DNA of 64,000 bases from Gimesia fumaroli (lineage in GTDB: Bacteria > Planctomycetota > Planctomycetia > Planctomycetales > Planctomycetaceae), in contig NZ_CP037452.1 in the NCBI RefSeq assembly GCF_007754425.1, positions 1,397,501 through 1,461,500 of the forward strand, given 5' to 3'. Positions within the stretch are counted from its first letter, which is position 1, and every line of letters begins with the position of its first letter. Below the pieces are notes generated by a model, which saw only the letters and a list, made by a program, of their open reading frames with translations, did no database searches and was not told the DNA's origin. The position numbers and the translations under genes were made by a program. Shown piece after piece: positions 26,925 to 35,535 of the stretch.

Positions 26925-29639
26925 GTGGCAAAGAAGAAGCTGAAAGCATTAGTGATCGTTGAATCACCGGCTAAAGCCAAGAAAATCGGCAGCTATTTAG
27001 GGAGTAAATATAAGGTCCTGGCCAGTATGGGGCACGTTCGCGATTTGCCCACCAAAGCCTCCGATGTCCCTTCTGAATTCAAGAAAAAACACAAATGGGC
27101 TACCTTAGGCGTCAATGTCGAATCGGAATTTGAACCGTATTACCTGGTTCCTAAAGAGAAGAAGAAAACGGTTAAGGAACTCAAGGACGCTTTGAAAGAT
27201 GCAGAAGAACTGATTCTCGCGACCGACGAAGACCGCGAAGGAGAAAGCATCGGCTGGCATCTGACCGAACTGCTCAAGCCCAAAGTTCCTGTAAAACGCA
27301 TGGTTTTCTCGGAAATTACCGAAGAAGCCATTCAGGAGGCGATTGCCAATCCTCGAGAACTTGACCTGAACCTGGTCTCGGCTCAGGAAACCCGCCGCGT
27401 CCTGGACCGTTTGTACGGATTTACATTGAGCCCGCTACTCTGGAAGAAAATCGCCCGCGGTCTTTCAGCCGGTCGCGTGCAATCGGTGGCAGTGCGAATT
27501 CTGGTACAGCGTGAATTGGAACGTCTGGCATTTAAAAGTGGTACCTATTGGGATTTGAAGGCGCAGCTGAAAACAGACGCAGGCGCCGAGTTTGAATCGA
27601 TGCTCTCCACTGTAGGCGGCAAGAAAGTTGCCAGCGGAAAAGACTTCGACGAATCGACGGGGAAACTGAAAGAGGGTGCCAATGTCCTCTTGCTTAATGA
27701 GCAGCAGGCCGCTGACTTATTGGAGCGTGTTAAAAAGTCAGACTGGAAAGTCACCTCGGTCGAGCAGCGTCTGCAGTCACGGAAACCACCCGCGCCATTT
27801 ACGACCAGTACACTGCAACAGGAGGGGAACCGCAAGCTGAATATGTCGGCCCGGGAAACCATGCAGGTCGCGCAGCGACTGTATGAAGACGGTCACATTA
27901 CTTATATGCGTACTGACAGTGTCAATCTCTCAAACGAAGCCGTCTCTGCTTCACGCCAGCGGATTGAAGATTTATACGGCAAAGACTATCTCTACCCGGA
28001 AGTCCGTCGCTTTGATACGAAATCCAAAGGGGCACAGGAAGCACACGAAGCGATTCGTCCTGCCGGCAAGCAGATGAAAACTGCTGAAGAAATCGGTTTG
28101 AAGGGGCAACAGGCCAAACTGTATGCGATGATCTGGAAGCGGACGATGGCCACGCAGATGGAAGAAGCCAAGCTACGTTTTCAAACCGTCACGATCACCG
28201 CCGCGGATGCCGAATTTCGGGCCACCGGGCGGCACGTCGAATTTCCCGGCTTCTTCCGCGCGTATGTCGAAGGTTCTGATGATCCGGAAGCAGCCTTGGA
28301 TGACAGTGAATCCATGCTGCCACCTCTGGAAGAAAACCAGGCGTTGGAAGCCAGTCAGGTCGAACCGCTCAAGCACGAAACGAAACCTCCCGCGCGTTAT
28401 ACGGAAGCCAGCATTGTTCGTAAAATGGAGAGCGAAGGCGTCGGTCGTCCGAGTACGTACGCTTCCATTATCGGTACGATTCAGGATCGTGGTTATGTGA
28501 AAAAATCAGGCAGCCAGCTTGTCCCGACTTTTACAGCACTGGCTGTGACGCGACTGCTCGAAAAATTTTTCCCGAATCTGGTCGACTTGCAGTTTACTGC
28601 CGCTATGGAACAGGAACTGGACGATATTGCCGTTGGAGAAGGGGATCGACTACCGTATTTAAACCAGTTCTATCGTGGCAAAGAAGGCCTGGATGAGCAG
28701 GTGAAATCCAAAGAAGAAACCATCGACGCGCGTGAAATCTGTACGTTGGATCTCGAAGGGATCGAGTCTGCGGTTCGTGTAGGCCGCTATGGTCCCTATG
28801 TCTCAGATGAATCAGAAGAGGAACCGGTTTCTGCCTCCATTCCCGATGATATTGCACCCGCTGATCTGACGAATGAACTGGCACAGAAATTAATTCGCCT
28901 GAAGAGTGAAGGGCCGAAGTCTCTTGGCATGCATCCCGAGGAGAACACACCCATATATAAGCTGCACGGTCCGTTTGGTCCTTACTTGCAGTTAGGGGAT
29001 GTTATCGAAGATGGTCCCAAGCCCAAACGCGTCAGTATTCCCAAGAACGTCGATCCGGATTCCATTGATTTTGAATTGGCGTTGAAATATTTGAGTCTGC
29101 CACGCTTCTTAGGCGAGCATCCTGAAACCGGAAAGAAAGTCAACGCAGGCATCGGTCGCTTCGGACCTTACGTGCTGCACGACAAAGTTTATAAGTCGCT
29201 GGGCAAGGAAGACGATATTCTGACCATCGGCCTGGATCGGGCCGTTGAATTACTGAAGCAGGCCCGCAAACGCAGTGCTCCCACACCGATTCGCGAACTG
29301 GGGAAACACCCGGAAGACGAAGAACAGGTCGCCATCTTCGATGGTCGTTACGGACCCTATGTCAAGCATGGTAAAATTAACGCGACCATTCCCAAAGGTT
29401 ATGAAGTCGAAACGGTAACACTGGAGCAGGCGCTCGAATGGATTGAAGCCAAAGCGGCGAAAAAAGGAACGAAAAAGAAGTCAGCAGGCAAAAAGAAAGC
29501 AGCGAAAAAAACAACGAAGAAAGCAGCCGCGAAAAAGACAACCAAAAAAGCGGCTGCGAAAAAGAAGACAACCAAAAAGGCTGCCACAAAAAAAACAGCG
29601 AAGAAGAAAACCGCCAAGAAAAAAGCGTCTGAAGAATAA
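26925..29639 (+). CDS. topA: DNA topoisomerase I with histone-like Lys/Ala tail
   Basis: This type IA topoisomerase relaxes negative supercoils. It has 904 residues from a GTG start preceded by GGAAGG. The TOPRIM domain begins VIVESPAKAKKIGSYLG, with the acidic cluster ATDEDREGESIGWHL. The catalytic tyrosine is Tyr327 in ITYMRTDSVNLS. GVGRPSTYASIIGTIQDRGYV is also typical. Instead of the four-cysteine zinc fingers of E. coli TopA, the C-terminal part holds four GRYGPYV-type repeats (GRYGPYV, GPFGPYL, GRFGPYV, GRYGPYV). The last ~55 residues are a Lys/Ala/Thr tail built of KKAAAKKTTKK units, resembling histone H1 and likely binding DNA non-specifically. It converges with the next gene with a 14-bp gap. 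Confidence 0.96.
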   Translation: MAKKKLKALVIVESPAKAKKIGSYLGSKYKVLASMGHVRDLPTKASDVPSEFKKKHKWATLGVNVESEFEPYYLVPKEKKKTVKELKDALKDAEELILATDEDREGESIGWHLTELLKPKVPVKRMVFSEITEEAIQEAIANPRELDLNLVSAQETRRVLDRLYGFTLSPLLWKKIARGLSAGRVQSVAVRILVQRELERLAFKSGTYWDLKAQLKTDAGAEFESMLSTVGGKKVASGKDFDESTGKLKEGANVLLLNEQQAADLLERVKKSDWKVTSVEQRLQSRKPPAPFTTSTLQQEGNRKLNMSARETMQVAQRLYEDGHITYMRTDSVNLSNEAVSASRQRIEDLYGKDYLYPEVRRFDTKSKGAQEAHEAIRPAGKQMKTAEEIGLKGQQAKLYAMIWKRTMATQMEEAKLRFQTVTITAADAEFRATGRHVEFPGFFRAYVEGSDDPEAALDDSESMLPPLEENQALEASQVEPLKHETKPPARYTEASIVRKMESEGVGRPSTYASIIGTIQDRGYVKKSGSQLVPTFTALAVTRLLEKFFPNLVDLQFTAAMEQELDDIAVGEGDRLPYLNQFYRGKEGLDEQVKSKEETIDAREICTLDLEGIESAVRVGRYGPYVSDESEEEPVSASIPDDIAPADLTNELAQKLIRLKSEGPKSLGMHPEENTPIYKLHGPFGPYLQLGDVIEDGPKPKRVSIPKNVDPDSIDFELALKYLSLPRFLGEHPETGKKVNAGIGRFGPYVLHDKVYKSLGKEDDILTIGLDRAVELLKQARKRSAPTPIRELGKHPEDEEQVAIFDGRYGPYVKHGKINATIPKGYEVETVTLEQALEWIEAKAAKKGTKKKSAGKKKAAKKTTKKAAAKKTTKKAAAKKKTTKKAATKKTAKKKTAKKKASEE

Positions 29640-29653
29640 GCGGCCGATCCCGG

Positions 29654-30448
29654 TCAGGCGGACGCATTGGTTTCATCCACTTCTACTGCGCCGGGGGGAA
29701 GTGTTTCCTGTTCTGCTTCCTCAGCGCATCGCTTTCGAGCTGCTGCTCTGACATCTGAATCATTCAGGTCGAATTCTTCGATCAGCTCTCGACGGCGAAG
29801 TGTGACTTGCCGATCAAATTCGGAGAGCACGTCCAGTGCGCGGTCACGCGATGTGACCAGGCCTATGATCAGGTATTGAGTGATAGCAATGCCGTAACAG
29901 ACCCAGCCTACGGTATCAACGGCGATCGCAGCGAGAATGGCAAACACTGGTGAAGACCGGTTGACATGCTGGCAGATAACTCCCTTCAGAATCGCTCGCC
30001 ACTTCTCTTTCAGTTCCCGGAAAATTCCGTATTCTCTGGATAAGTTCAAGACTGGCGGACCAGGGTGAATGATCGAAAATAATTCCTGATCCGGCATCGC
30101 TTCAATCACGCCGATGGCCAGCATGATGCGGAAGCCCATTAAAACCCAGCCTTCGGTTCCCTGCAGACTCATGGGAACCCAACCGAACAAAGCTGCTTCC
30201 ATATTGGCGGTGGCTGCCAACAATAACAGTGAACCGCGAAACCATTGTTCGAGGTCTTTTTCCAGTTCCTCATCGATATCCTGAACGCGTACGACTTTGT
30301 TAAGAATCAGGTGGAAGATCGGGATCGCAATCAATCCGACAAAGAAACGTGTCAAAGGTTTTAACAGGTTTCTGAAGTAAGGATTGTTAAACAGGATACG
30401 AAGAAATCCACCCACAATAATTCCTAACTGATCGAACGGTGTTAGCAC
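29654..30448 (-). CDS. Conserved membrane protein of unknown function
   Basis: This is a 264-residue membrane protein from a GTG start with GGAGG 7 bases upstream. Four or five hydrophobic stretches are seen: FFVGLIAIPIFHLIL near 35-50, GSLLLLAATANMEAALFGWV, MGFRIMLAIGVIEAM, and FAILAAIAVDTVGWVCYGIAITQYLIIGLV at about 168-197. The last ~60 residues are a charged, helical cytoplasmic tail (FDRQVTLRRRELIEEFDLNDSD...). No family is recognised with confidence. It converges with topA, so nothing about its role comes from an operon. Confidence 0.7.
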   Translation of the reverse strand: MLTPFDQLGIIVGGFLRILFNNPYFRNLLKPLTRFFVGLIAIPIFHLILNKVVRVQDIDEELEKDLEQWFRGSLLLLAATANMEAALFGWVPMSLQGTEGWVLMGFRIMLAIGVIEAMPDQELFSIIHPGPPVLNLSREYGIFRELKEKWRAILKGVICQHVNRSSPVFAILAAIAVDTVGWVCYGIAITQYLIIGLVTSRDRALDVLSEFDRQVTLRRRELIEEFDLNDSDVRAAARKRCAEEAEQETLPPGAVEVDETNASA

Positions 30449-31204
30449 GAACTTGCCTCCCTGATTGAAAAACGAAGCCCGTTCAAACAGGGATCAAAAA
30501 AACTCATTGTTTCCACGGTGGAAGGGGGTACGCTTAAAGCGATATTTCCTGGGAGAGTGATTCGAGAACTTGCTTTGAGTCTTTTTTAGCAGATCAAAGT
30601 TGAAGACGAAAATACCAAATCGAGAATTCACCTTAGAGGAATACTGTTTCATCAAGAATGACAGGTTCTGACCAACGATTTGGAATTACAGAGTGGACGG
30701 TTTCAACAGTAGAAGAGCGACTCAGAAATAGGGGGATAGGAGATCGAACATGAATCATCTTTTGAAGTTGCGACAAAACGACAGAATATTGGATGAGTTG
30801 GAGTGAGGTAAGTTATTATTTTTTAATGACTTAGGGTTTTGGGGTGTCTGAGGGTTTAGTGCTGAGCTTGAATCTTGGTACAGCTTTGATATAGTAAGTG
30901 AAGTCTGGGTTTAAGCAATTTTTCATTTCTTCTTAATCTAAGTTCCTTTGATCTTAAGGGATTTGATCCAGCACAAAAAAGTTGATGTGTCCGTTCGGAT
31001 CTATCGTTAAAAGTAAATGCAGTTCCGCTTTTCGAATTTTGGGAAGCTGTATCAAACATCGATCAATTCGTGTTTCTCTATCACTCAAACCAGTTTTGCC
31101 TGAAAACTTAAGTCTGTTCGAAATCAGTCAACAAGTACGGATTTTTTCGTTTGTGATGTGTTATCTATAATTCTTATTCCTAATTTTTTTATGGAGGTTG
31201 CGTG
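30449..31204. other. Long intergenic region with no recognised gene
   Basis: About 750 bases, more AT-rich toward the right, lie between two divergent genes. Short open frames inside have no ribosome-binding sites or domains. A clear GGAGG at 31193-31197 belongs to the following DUF1559 gene. An upstream regulatory leader for that gene is possible, but no strong stem-loop was found. Confidence 0.45.
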
Positions 31205-32125
31205 ATGCAGGATTCTCAAAAGAAGTCTGTGAGAAAAAGAGGCTTTACCCTGATTGAGCTTCTCGTTGTGATTGCGATTATCGCAATTTTAATCGCCTTG
31301 CTCTTACCTGCCGTTCAACAGGCGCGTGAAGCAGCCCGCCGAAGTTCCTGTAAAAACAATTTAAAGCAATGGGGACTGGCTCTGCATAACTATCATGAGA
31401 CGCACTCAGGATTTCCTCCCGGATATTTTGGGAACGGAAACCGCATGGGCTTCCATGTCATGCTGCTGCCCTTTGTAGATCAGGCGCCGCTGTATAATCA
31501 ATTTAATTTTGATGTACCTTACGACAATTCCGCCAACTCAGCTTTGCGAGAAGAATCGTTTGCGATCCTGCACTGCCCCAGCTATGGGAAAACTGACGTA
31601 AATGGAAACACGCGTCAAAAGACTCATCATTATTATGGAATCATGGGGGCCAAAGGGACCAAGCCTGGTGGAGGAACATATGATATTAAGGGTTATACCA
31701 CACAAAATCATGGTGGCTGGGCAACGAACGGAATACTTTATCGAAATTCAAATATCAAGATCCGCGATATTCACGATGGAACCACCAATACGTTCATTAT
31801 GGGAGAACTATCCTGGGATCCACAAAAAGTAGCGGGAGCCGGATATACCAATCAGCGTCGTCCCTGGACCCAAGGCACGCAAACAACTGATTCCAATACT
31901 TCGGCATCCTATTCCTGCCGTAATATTGCGACGGTGATGAATTCAGCCGGTTATAAATCGGGGAGTGCGTACTTCAACGATGCCAGCTTTGGCAGCAAGC
32001 ATGTCGGGGGCTGTCATTTCATGCTGGGCGATGGTTCGATTCGTTTCATCTCGGAAAACATTGACTTCGCGACATATCTGGCTGCCGGTAGCCGCGATGA
32101 TGGCGAAACTCTAACCTTAGAGTAG
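31205..32125 (+). CDS. DUF1559 prepilin-like protein (second copy)
   Basis: This is a 306-residue member of the same family as the protein at 7679. It has the pseudopilin leader ([20 protein letters not shown]) and the signature [38 protein letters not shown]. Near the C-terminus is the H-x9-DG-type motif ([22 protein letters not shown]). ATG at 31205 is preferred over the adjacent GTG because GGAGG sits 7 bases away. The exported domain is probably disulphide-bonded. It ends in a strong terminator that also faces the convergent lipoprotein gene; DUF1559 genes are often paired with small lipoproteins of that kind. Confidence 0.92.
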   Translation: MQDSQKKSVRKRGFTLIELLVVIAIIAILIALLLPAVQQAREAARRSSCKNNLKQWGLALHNYHETHSGFPPGYFGNGNRMGFHVMLLPFVDQAPLYNQFNFDVPYDNSANSALREESFAILHCPSYGKTDVNGNTRQKTHHYYGIMGAKGTKPGGGTYDIKGYTTQNHGGWATNGILYRNSNIKIRDIHDGTTNTFIMGELSWDPQKVAGAGYTNQRRPWTQGTQTTDSNTSASYSCRNIATVMNSAGYKSGSAYFNDASFGSKHVGGCHFMLGDGSIRFISENIDFATYLAAGSRDDGETLTLE

Positions 32126-32136
32126 TCTACTTCTTT

Positions 32137-32173
32137 CCAAAGCTCCTCGTCATGTTGAGGAGCTTTGGTGTTT
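32137..32173 (+). terminator. Strong terminator, probably bidirectional
   Basis: A perfect 12-bp stem (CCAAAGCTCCTC at 32137-32148, GAGGAGCTTTGG at 32157-32168) with an 8-nt loop is followed by TGTTT on the plus strand; on the minus strand AAAGAA-type flanks also give a T-rich tail. It lies between the convergent DUF1559 and lipoprotein genes and can serve both. Confidence 0.8.
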
Positions 32174-32213
32174 GAGTAACTGGAACTTGATGAGAAGAGC
32201 GCCACATGGGAGC

Positions 32214-32705
32214 CTATGGTTCGTTGGCAGCTCTTCTTCTCTTTTGGTCATACGGGTTTTGCTTGGCAGCATCCGCGGGAATTGTCAGATCCTGCGTCGC
32301 TTCTTCTTCGGGCAAATCGAGTTCCGTACGATAGCCAAAGAACAACATCTTCCCGTTCGCCAGATATTCCGTTTCTTCTTCGGAATTTTCCCCCGTGGGA
32401 GGCGTGCCTTGAGTGACGCCGTCAAAGCCACTGATTTCCAGAATATGTGGGCCTCCCATCGTGCCCTTTCCGTTTTTTGCGGTATCGTATTCTCCCTCAA
32501 TAATTTCCGCGTAGCCACCCCCGCCTTTGTTGTCTTTGGATGAATCGGGAATAAATTTGATTTGACCATAGGGCAATGGTTTTCCATCAAATTCGACTTT
32601 TCCTTTCACGTTGTATAACGTGACATCACTGCCACATCCCGTAAGTGTTCCCGCAAACAAAAGAAGTAGACCAGGAACCGATATTCTTGGAAACATTCTG
32701 GGCAT
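32214..32705 (-). CDS. Small lipoprotein with transthyretin-like/carboxypeptidase-regulatory-like domain
   Basis: This 163-residue protein has a lipoprotein signal peptide (SVPGLLLLFAGTLTGC), with the lipidated cysteine in LTGC near residue 24. The mature part starts VTLYNVKGKVEFDGKPLPYGQIKFIPD, the beginning of a transthyretin-like beta-sandwich that is very common in planctomycete lipoproteins next to DUF1559 genes. A Gly-rich loop and an acidic segment follow. It is predicted to sit on the inner or outer membrane, facing the periplasm. It is downstream of the retron on the same strand, but the 269-bp gap and its common family make a retron role unlikely. Confidence 0.8.
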   Translation of the reverse strand: MPRMFPRISVPGLLLLFAGTLTGCGSDVTLYNVKGKVEFDGKPLPYGQIKFIPDSSKDNKGGGGYAEIIEGEYDTAKNGKGTMGGPHILEISGFDGVTQGTPPTGENSEEETEYLANGKMLFFGYRTELDLPEEEATQDLTIPADAAKQNPYDQKRRRAANEP

Positions 32706-32974
32706 GTAACAATCTTTCTATAATGCAATGAGACATGAGATGAAAAAGTCTGAGAACGGTTTATTGAATCGAGCGTTCCTTCGTCAGTAAGACTAACATC
32801 GAGAGAGAGTCAGGATGGTGCTTATTCATGAGATGATTTATGAACGCTCATTAGAACATATTCAGCGTTTAAAAGTCAAACTGATTCCACCTGGTTCGCC
32901 AGTATTGGCAAGAACGGAATATCTCTGTATCAGAAAGCATAACAGGATTGATTGAGAGTGACTGTGCGCTGGAA

Positions 32975-34267
32975 TTACCAGCGAATCTGTTCATAGAGCT
33001 GCAGCAGTCGCTGACCGCGATTCGGGTTAAGTTGTTGCACATAAGCAATCCGCCCGCGCAGATGGCTGGCAAAGTCAGGATGCTGTTCCCGGTTCTGTCC
33101 CACTGGCCCCTGGCGAATGCAATTTGTGAGTATGGCTTTCAGCAGATCGAATTCTTTCCGAGGGACATTGGTATGTTCATTGACGACAACGCCGGTCACT
33201 TTCTGCTGTTGGTTATTTCGCAGCACGCGCCGTTTCGACTGATTCACCTGAAATCGTTCCGAACGAATAATCTGGTTCACCAGCGGAATAAACACACGCA
33301 GCGAACGCAAAAACTGATCGGAGCCGGAAAAGGTCAGGTCATCAGCGTAACGCGTGTAGTCTGCATCAAAAGAGCGGGCTAACCCTGAGAGTCTGACGTC
33401 CAGCGAAAACGCCGACAGGTTCGCGAGTGCCGGAGACGTGGATGCCCCTTGTGGCAGATGGCGAGAAAGATAAGGTAACAGCGGGCGCAGGCTTCCATCA
33501 GGAAATGGCATATTCATGGGAATTGCAGTGGTGCTTAACCGGGCCAGCCAGAGTGCGGCTTCGCGACAATAGCCTACGCTGCGAAAGATTGAAACGACGC
33601 GTGCAAAATTCACACTGGCATAAAAGTTCTCCAGATCAAATTTGACAACCACACGTTTGCCCGTGTGCGGTATTGCGTTTGTGACGGGGGAATGGCCGGT
33701 GACAAATCCGTGTGCCGCGTCATGCACGGGAATCTGGTTCAGGATTTCCTGCAAGATCTGCTGCTGCGCCATTTTGATAAAAGGACGCGGGGCTTCGATT
33801 AGCCGAAATCCATTTCGTTTCGGCAACCAATGATATGTGTAATGCGATTCCTTCACATCATCCGGGCGATCTGACTGATTGAATCGGTGTGTCAACCAGG
33901 CAAGCTTTCCCAGTGGAAGATTCAACCAGTGTGCGATGTCCTCCGGGGTTGAAAAAACGGGCAGGTCAAAGCGGCTCAGTTTGGCTGCATCTCCATCCTG
34001 GGTCATATCCAGATAATGATCGGTTTCCGATCGATAGCGCAGCAATTCATAAGGACGTGCGAGTTTGTAAGGCAGGGAACCTACATCAGCGTTTTCAGGT
34101 GGTGTGAATCTTTTCTTTTTATTGTATCGCAGAGGGCTCAGGCGGGGTTTGCGAAAGATTCGAGGTGCTTTCGACGGTTTAACATTCGCGCTCGTCTCAG
34201 GCCGCGCAACAGACCGATCTGGTGCGGGGCCAAAAAAGAGTTGGCGTATGAAATCAAAGAAGCCCAT
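32975..34267 (-). CDS. Retron-type reverse transcriptase
   Basis: This 430-residue RNA-directed DNA polymerase is predicted to copy the RNA at 34330-34505 into msDNA. Motifs seen: HYTYHWLPKRNGFRLIEAP (RT region 0/1, about 142-160); the retron NAxxH motif (NAIPH, 197-201); VVVKFDLENFYASV with catalytic Asp211; HLPQGASTSPALANL (270-284); YTRYADDLTFSG with Asp309 and Asp310; and the retron VTG motif (KVTGVVVN, 356-363). There is no maturase domain X or endonuclease, which argues against a group II intron. Compared with the 320-residue Ec86 RT, there are about 95 extra N-terminal residues: a hydrophobic start (MGFFDFIRQLFF), a basic proline-rich stretch, then PYELLRYRSETDHYLDMTQDG. AGGA lies 7 bases before the ATG. 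No effector-like gene adjoins it. Confidence 0.92.
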   Translation of the reverse strand: MGFFDFIRQLFFGPAPDRSVARPETSANVKPSKAPRIFRKPRLSPLRYNKKKRFTPPENADVGSLPYKLARPYELLRYRSETDHYLDMTQDGDAAKLSRFDLPVFSTPEDIAHWLNLPLGKLAWLTHRFNQSDRPDDVKESHYTYHWLPKRNGFRLIEAPRPFIKMAQQQILQEILNQIPVHDAAHGFVTGHSPVTNAIPHTGKRVVVKFDLENFYASVNFARVVSIFRSVGYCREAALWLARLSTTAIPMNMPFPDGSLRPLLPYLSRHLPQGASTSPALANLSAFSLDVRLSGLARSFDADYTRYADDLTFSGSDQFLRSLRVFIPLVNQIIRSERFQVNQSKRRVLRNNQQQKVTGVVVNEHTNVPRKEFDLLKAILTNCIRQGPVGQNREQHPDFASHLRGRIAYVQQLNPNRGQRLLQLYEQIRW

Positions 34268-34329
34268 TCAGAAATCCTGCAGTCAGGTCAGTTTGGTGAT
34301 CGTCAGAAAAGTGATAAAAAAATAGAAAT

Positions 34330-34505
34330 GGCCAGCGGGCCGCACAACCGATCCTGTGGCGAAGTATTGCTACGATAACCATCTATCGTAGCCATACTTC
34401 ACGTGTCGTAGAATGGTCAATACTTCTCCCACGGGGTATCCCCGTAGTGCTCTGAGCGATCCGTCAGGATACAATCAGAGTCAGAACTTGTGCGACCCAC
34501 TGCCC
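34330..34505 (-). ncRNA. Retron msr-msd RNA
   Basis: This is a predicted 176-nt template-primer RNA, 62 nt upstream of the RT start on the same strand. Its ends are an 18-position inverted repeat: GGGCAGTGGGTCGCACAA (34505-34488, a1) pairs with TTGTGCGGCCCGCTGGCC (34347-34330, a2) at 17 positions, with two G-U pairs. A G at 34487 directly after a1 is the likely branching guanosine. The msr part then has two stem-loops: CTCTGA/TCAGAG with an inner ATCC/GGAT (34480-34450), and CTACGGGG-ATA-CCCCGTGG (34447-34429). The msd part has a long hairpin at 34400-34361, with arms GAAGTAT-G-GCTACGATA and TATCGTAGC-A-ATACTTC (16 pairs, one mismatch). This layout matches known retrons such as Ec86. By analogy the msDNA would be about 75-80 nt; its exact ends cannot be read from sequence. 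Confidence 0.85.
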
Positions 34506-34510
34506 ATTAT

Positions 34511-34545
34511 GTTGCAAATCGTATCCTTTTCGTGAGATGCGTCAA
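34511..34545 (-). promoter_or_regulatory. Sigma-70-like promoter of the retron
   Basis: On the minus strand a -35 box TTGACG (34545-34540, five of six consensus matches) is followed after 16 bases by the -10 box TACGAT (34523-34518, four of six). The predicted start is near 34511, only about 6 nt before the first a1 base at 34505. This fit to the RNA end supports both calls. Confidence 0.6.
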
Positions 34546-34820
34546 TGTTAAGTCTTGTGAATCTGGATAAAGCCTTAAGATTCCGGCATGAATTACATTC
34601 TATAAACAGAGCGATTAAAAATAGATATAAAAAATAACACTCCCGGCATCAGGCGAACTGCAATTGCCTTGATTTCAGGACCACGATACATTTCTGCAGA
34701 ATCAGAAATGTTGCAGGAGTGCATTCCCGACGGTGATCGAGTACGCTGTCTCTGTTCCCTCTGATTTCTGCAGAAAAATCAGGGCCAACTTGAAGATAGT
34801 GAAAACAGAAAGTTTTGAAG

Positions 34821-35516
34821 ATGCTGGGAAATGTAGCTCCCACCGAGTTTGATTTGCGGTTTTCCTTATTCGGGATTCCGATTCGCGTACATCCGCTATT
34901 CTGGGCTGTATCAGCATTTATGGGCTGGAACCCCAATGACATTAAAATGACGTTTATCTGGATCGCCTGTGTTTTTGTCTCCATTTTGGTGCATGAGCTC
35001 GGGCATGCATTGACGGCAAGACACTTTGGCTGGCCTCCGGAAATTGTCCTGTATCATTTCGGTGGACTGGCTATGTTTCAGCCTTATTCCGGGATGACAA
35101 CCCGTCGTTCGATTATCGTATCTGCCGCGGGGCCATTTGCCGGTTTTGCATTTCTGGGCGCGGTGATGTTCTTCAGGAAGATCTCTATCGATTTCGGTTT
35201 CTGGAGTCAATTCAGCCGTGAAGGGCTGTTTTATGTCACCGTCACCTTTCACTACTTGTATTTCATCAACCTGTACTGGGGGTTGATCAATCTCGCCCCG
35301 GTACTGCCGCTGGATGGGGGACACATTTGCGAGGATCTTTGCAAAGCATTCAAACGCTATCGGGGCGATGTGCTGGCGCTGCAGATCTCAATGGTTGTCG
35401 CGGGCGCATTGGCTTTCTACTTCTTCAAGCAGCAGTTTCGCTACGCCGGCATCATGTTCGCTCTGTTCGCCTTCTTCAATTTTCAGTCGTACCAGCAGCG
35501 CAATAATACCTGGTAG
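34821..35516 (+). CDS. Site-2 protease family (M50) membrane metallopeptidase
   Basis: This is a 231-residue integral membrane protein (ATG at 34821; a TTG two codons earlier is possible). The zinc-binding HExxH motif is in SILVHELGHALTARHFGW, and the third ligand region is NLYWGLINLAPVLPLDGGHI, the NPxxxxDGG-type motif (NLAPVLPLDGG here). Five or six hydrophobic helices surround these. M50 proteases cleave substrates within the membrane, for example anti-sigma factors, but this short form has no PDZ domain and its substrate is unknown. It is divergent from the retron. An inverted repeat CTGATTT/AAATCAG lies in the upstream gap and could be regulatory. Confidence 0.88.
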   Translation: MLGNVAPTEFDLRFSLFGIPIRVHPLFWAVSAFMGWNPNDIKMTFIWIACVFVSILVHELGHALTARHFGWPPEIVLYHFGGLAMFQPYSGMTTRRSIIVSAAGPFAGFAFLGAVMFFRKISIDFGFWSQFSREGLFYVTVTFHYLYFINLYWGLINLAPVLPLDGGHICEDLCKAFKRYRGDVLALQISMVVAGALAFYFFKQQFRYAGIMFALFAFFNFQSYQQRNNTW

Positions 35517-35535
35517 CAAAGAATCGACCGGGTGC

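Noticed and set aside
32214-32705. Lipoprotein as the retron effector
   Set aside because: It has a lipobox and a transthyretin-like domain typical of planctomycete lipoproteins near DUF1559 genes, and is 269 bp beyond the RT stop.
32975-34267. RT as part of a group II intron or a diversity-generating retroelement
   Set aside because: There is no maturase/endonuclease region and no intron RNA ends. The active site has QGASTSP rather than the DGR-type SQ motif, and no template/variable repeat pair was seen. The NAxxH and VTG motifs and the adjacent msr-msd structure fit a retron.
34361-34400. Long hairpin as a terminator of a gene on either strand
   Set aside because: No T-run follows the hairpin itself, and it sits inside the a1/a2-bounded RNA in the position of the msd arm.
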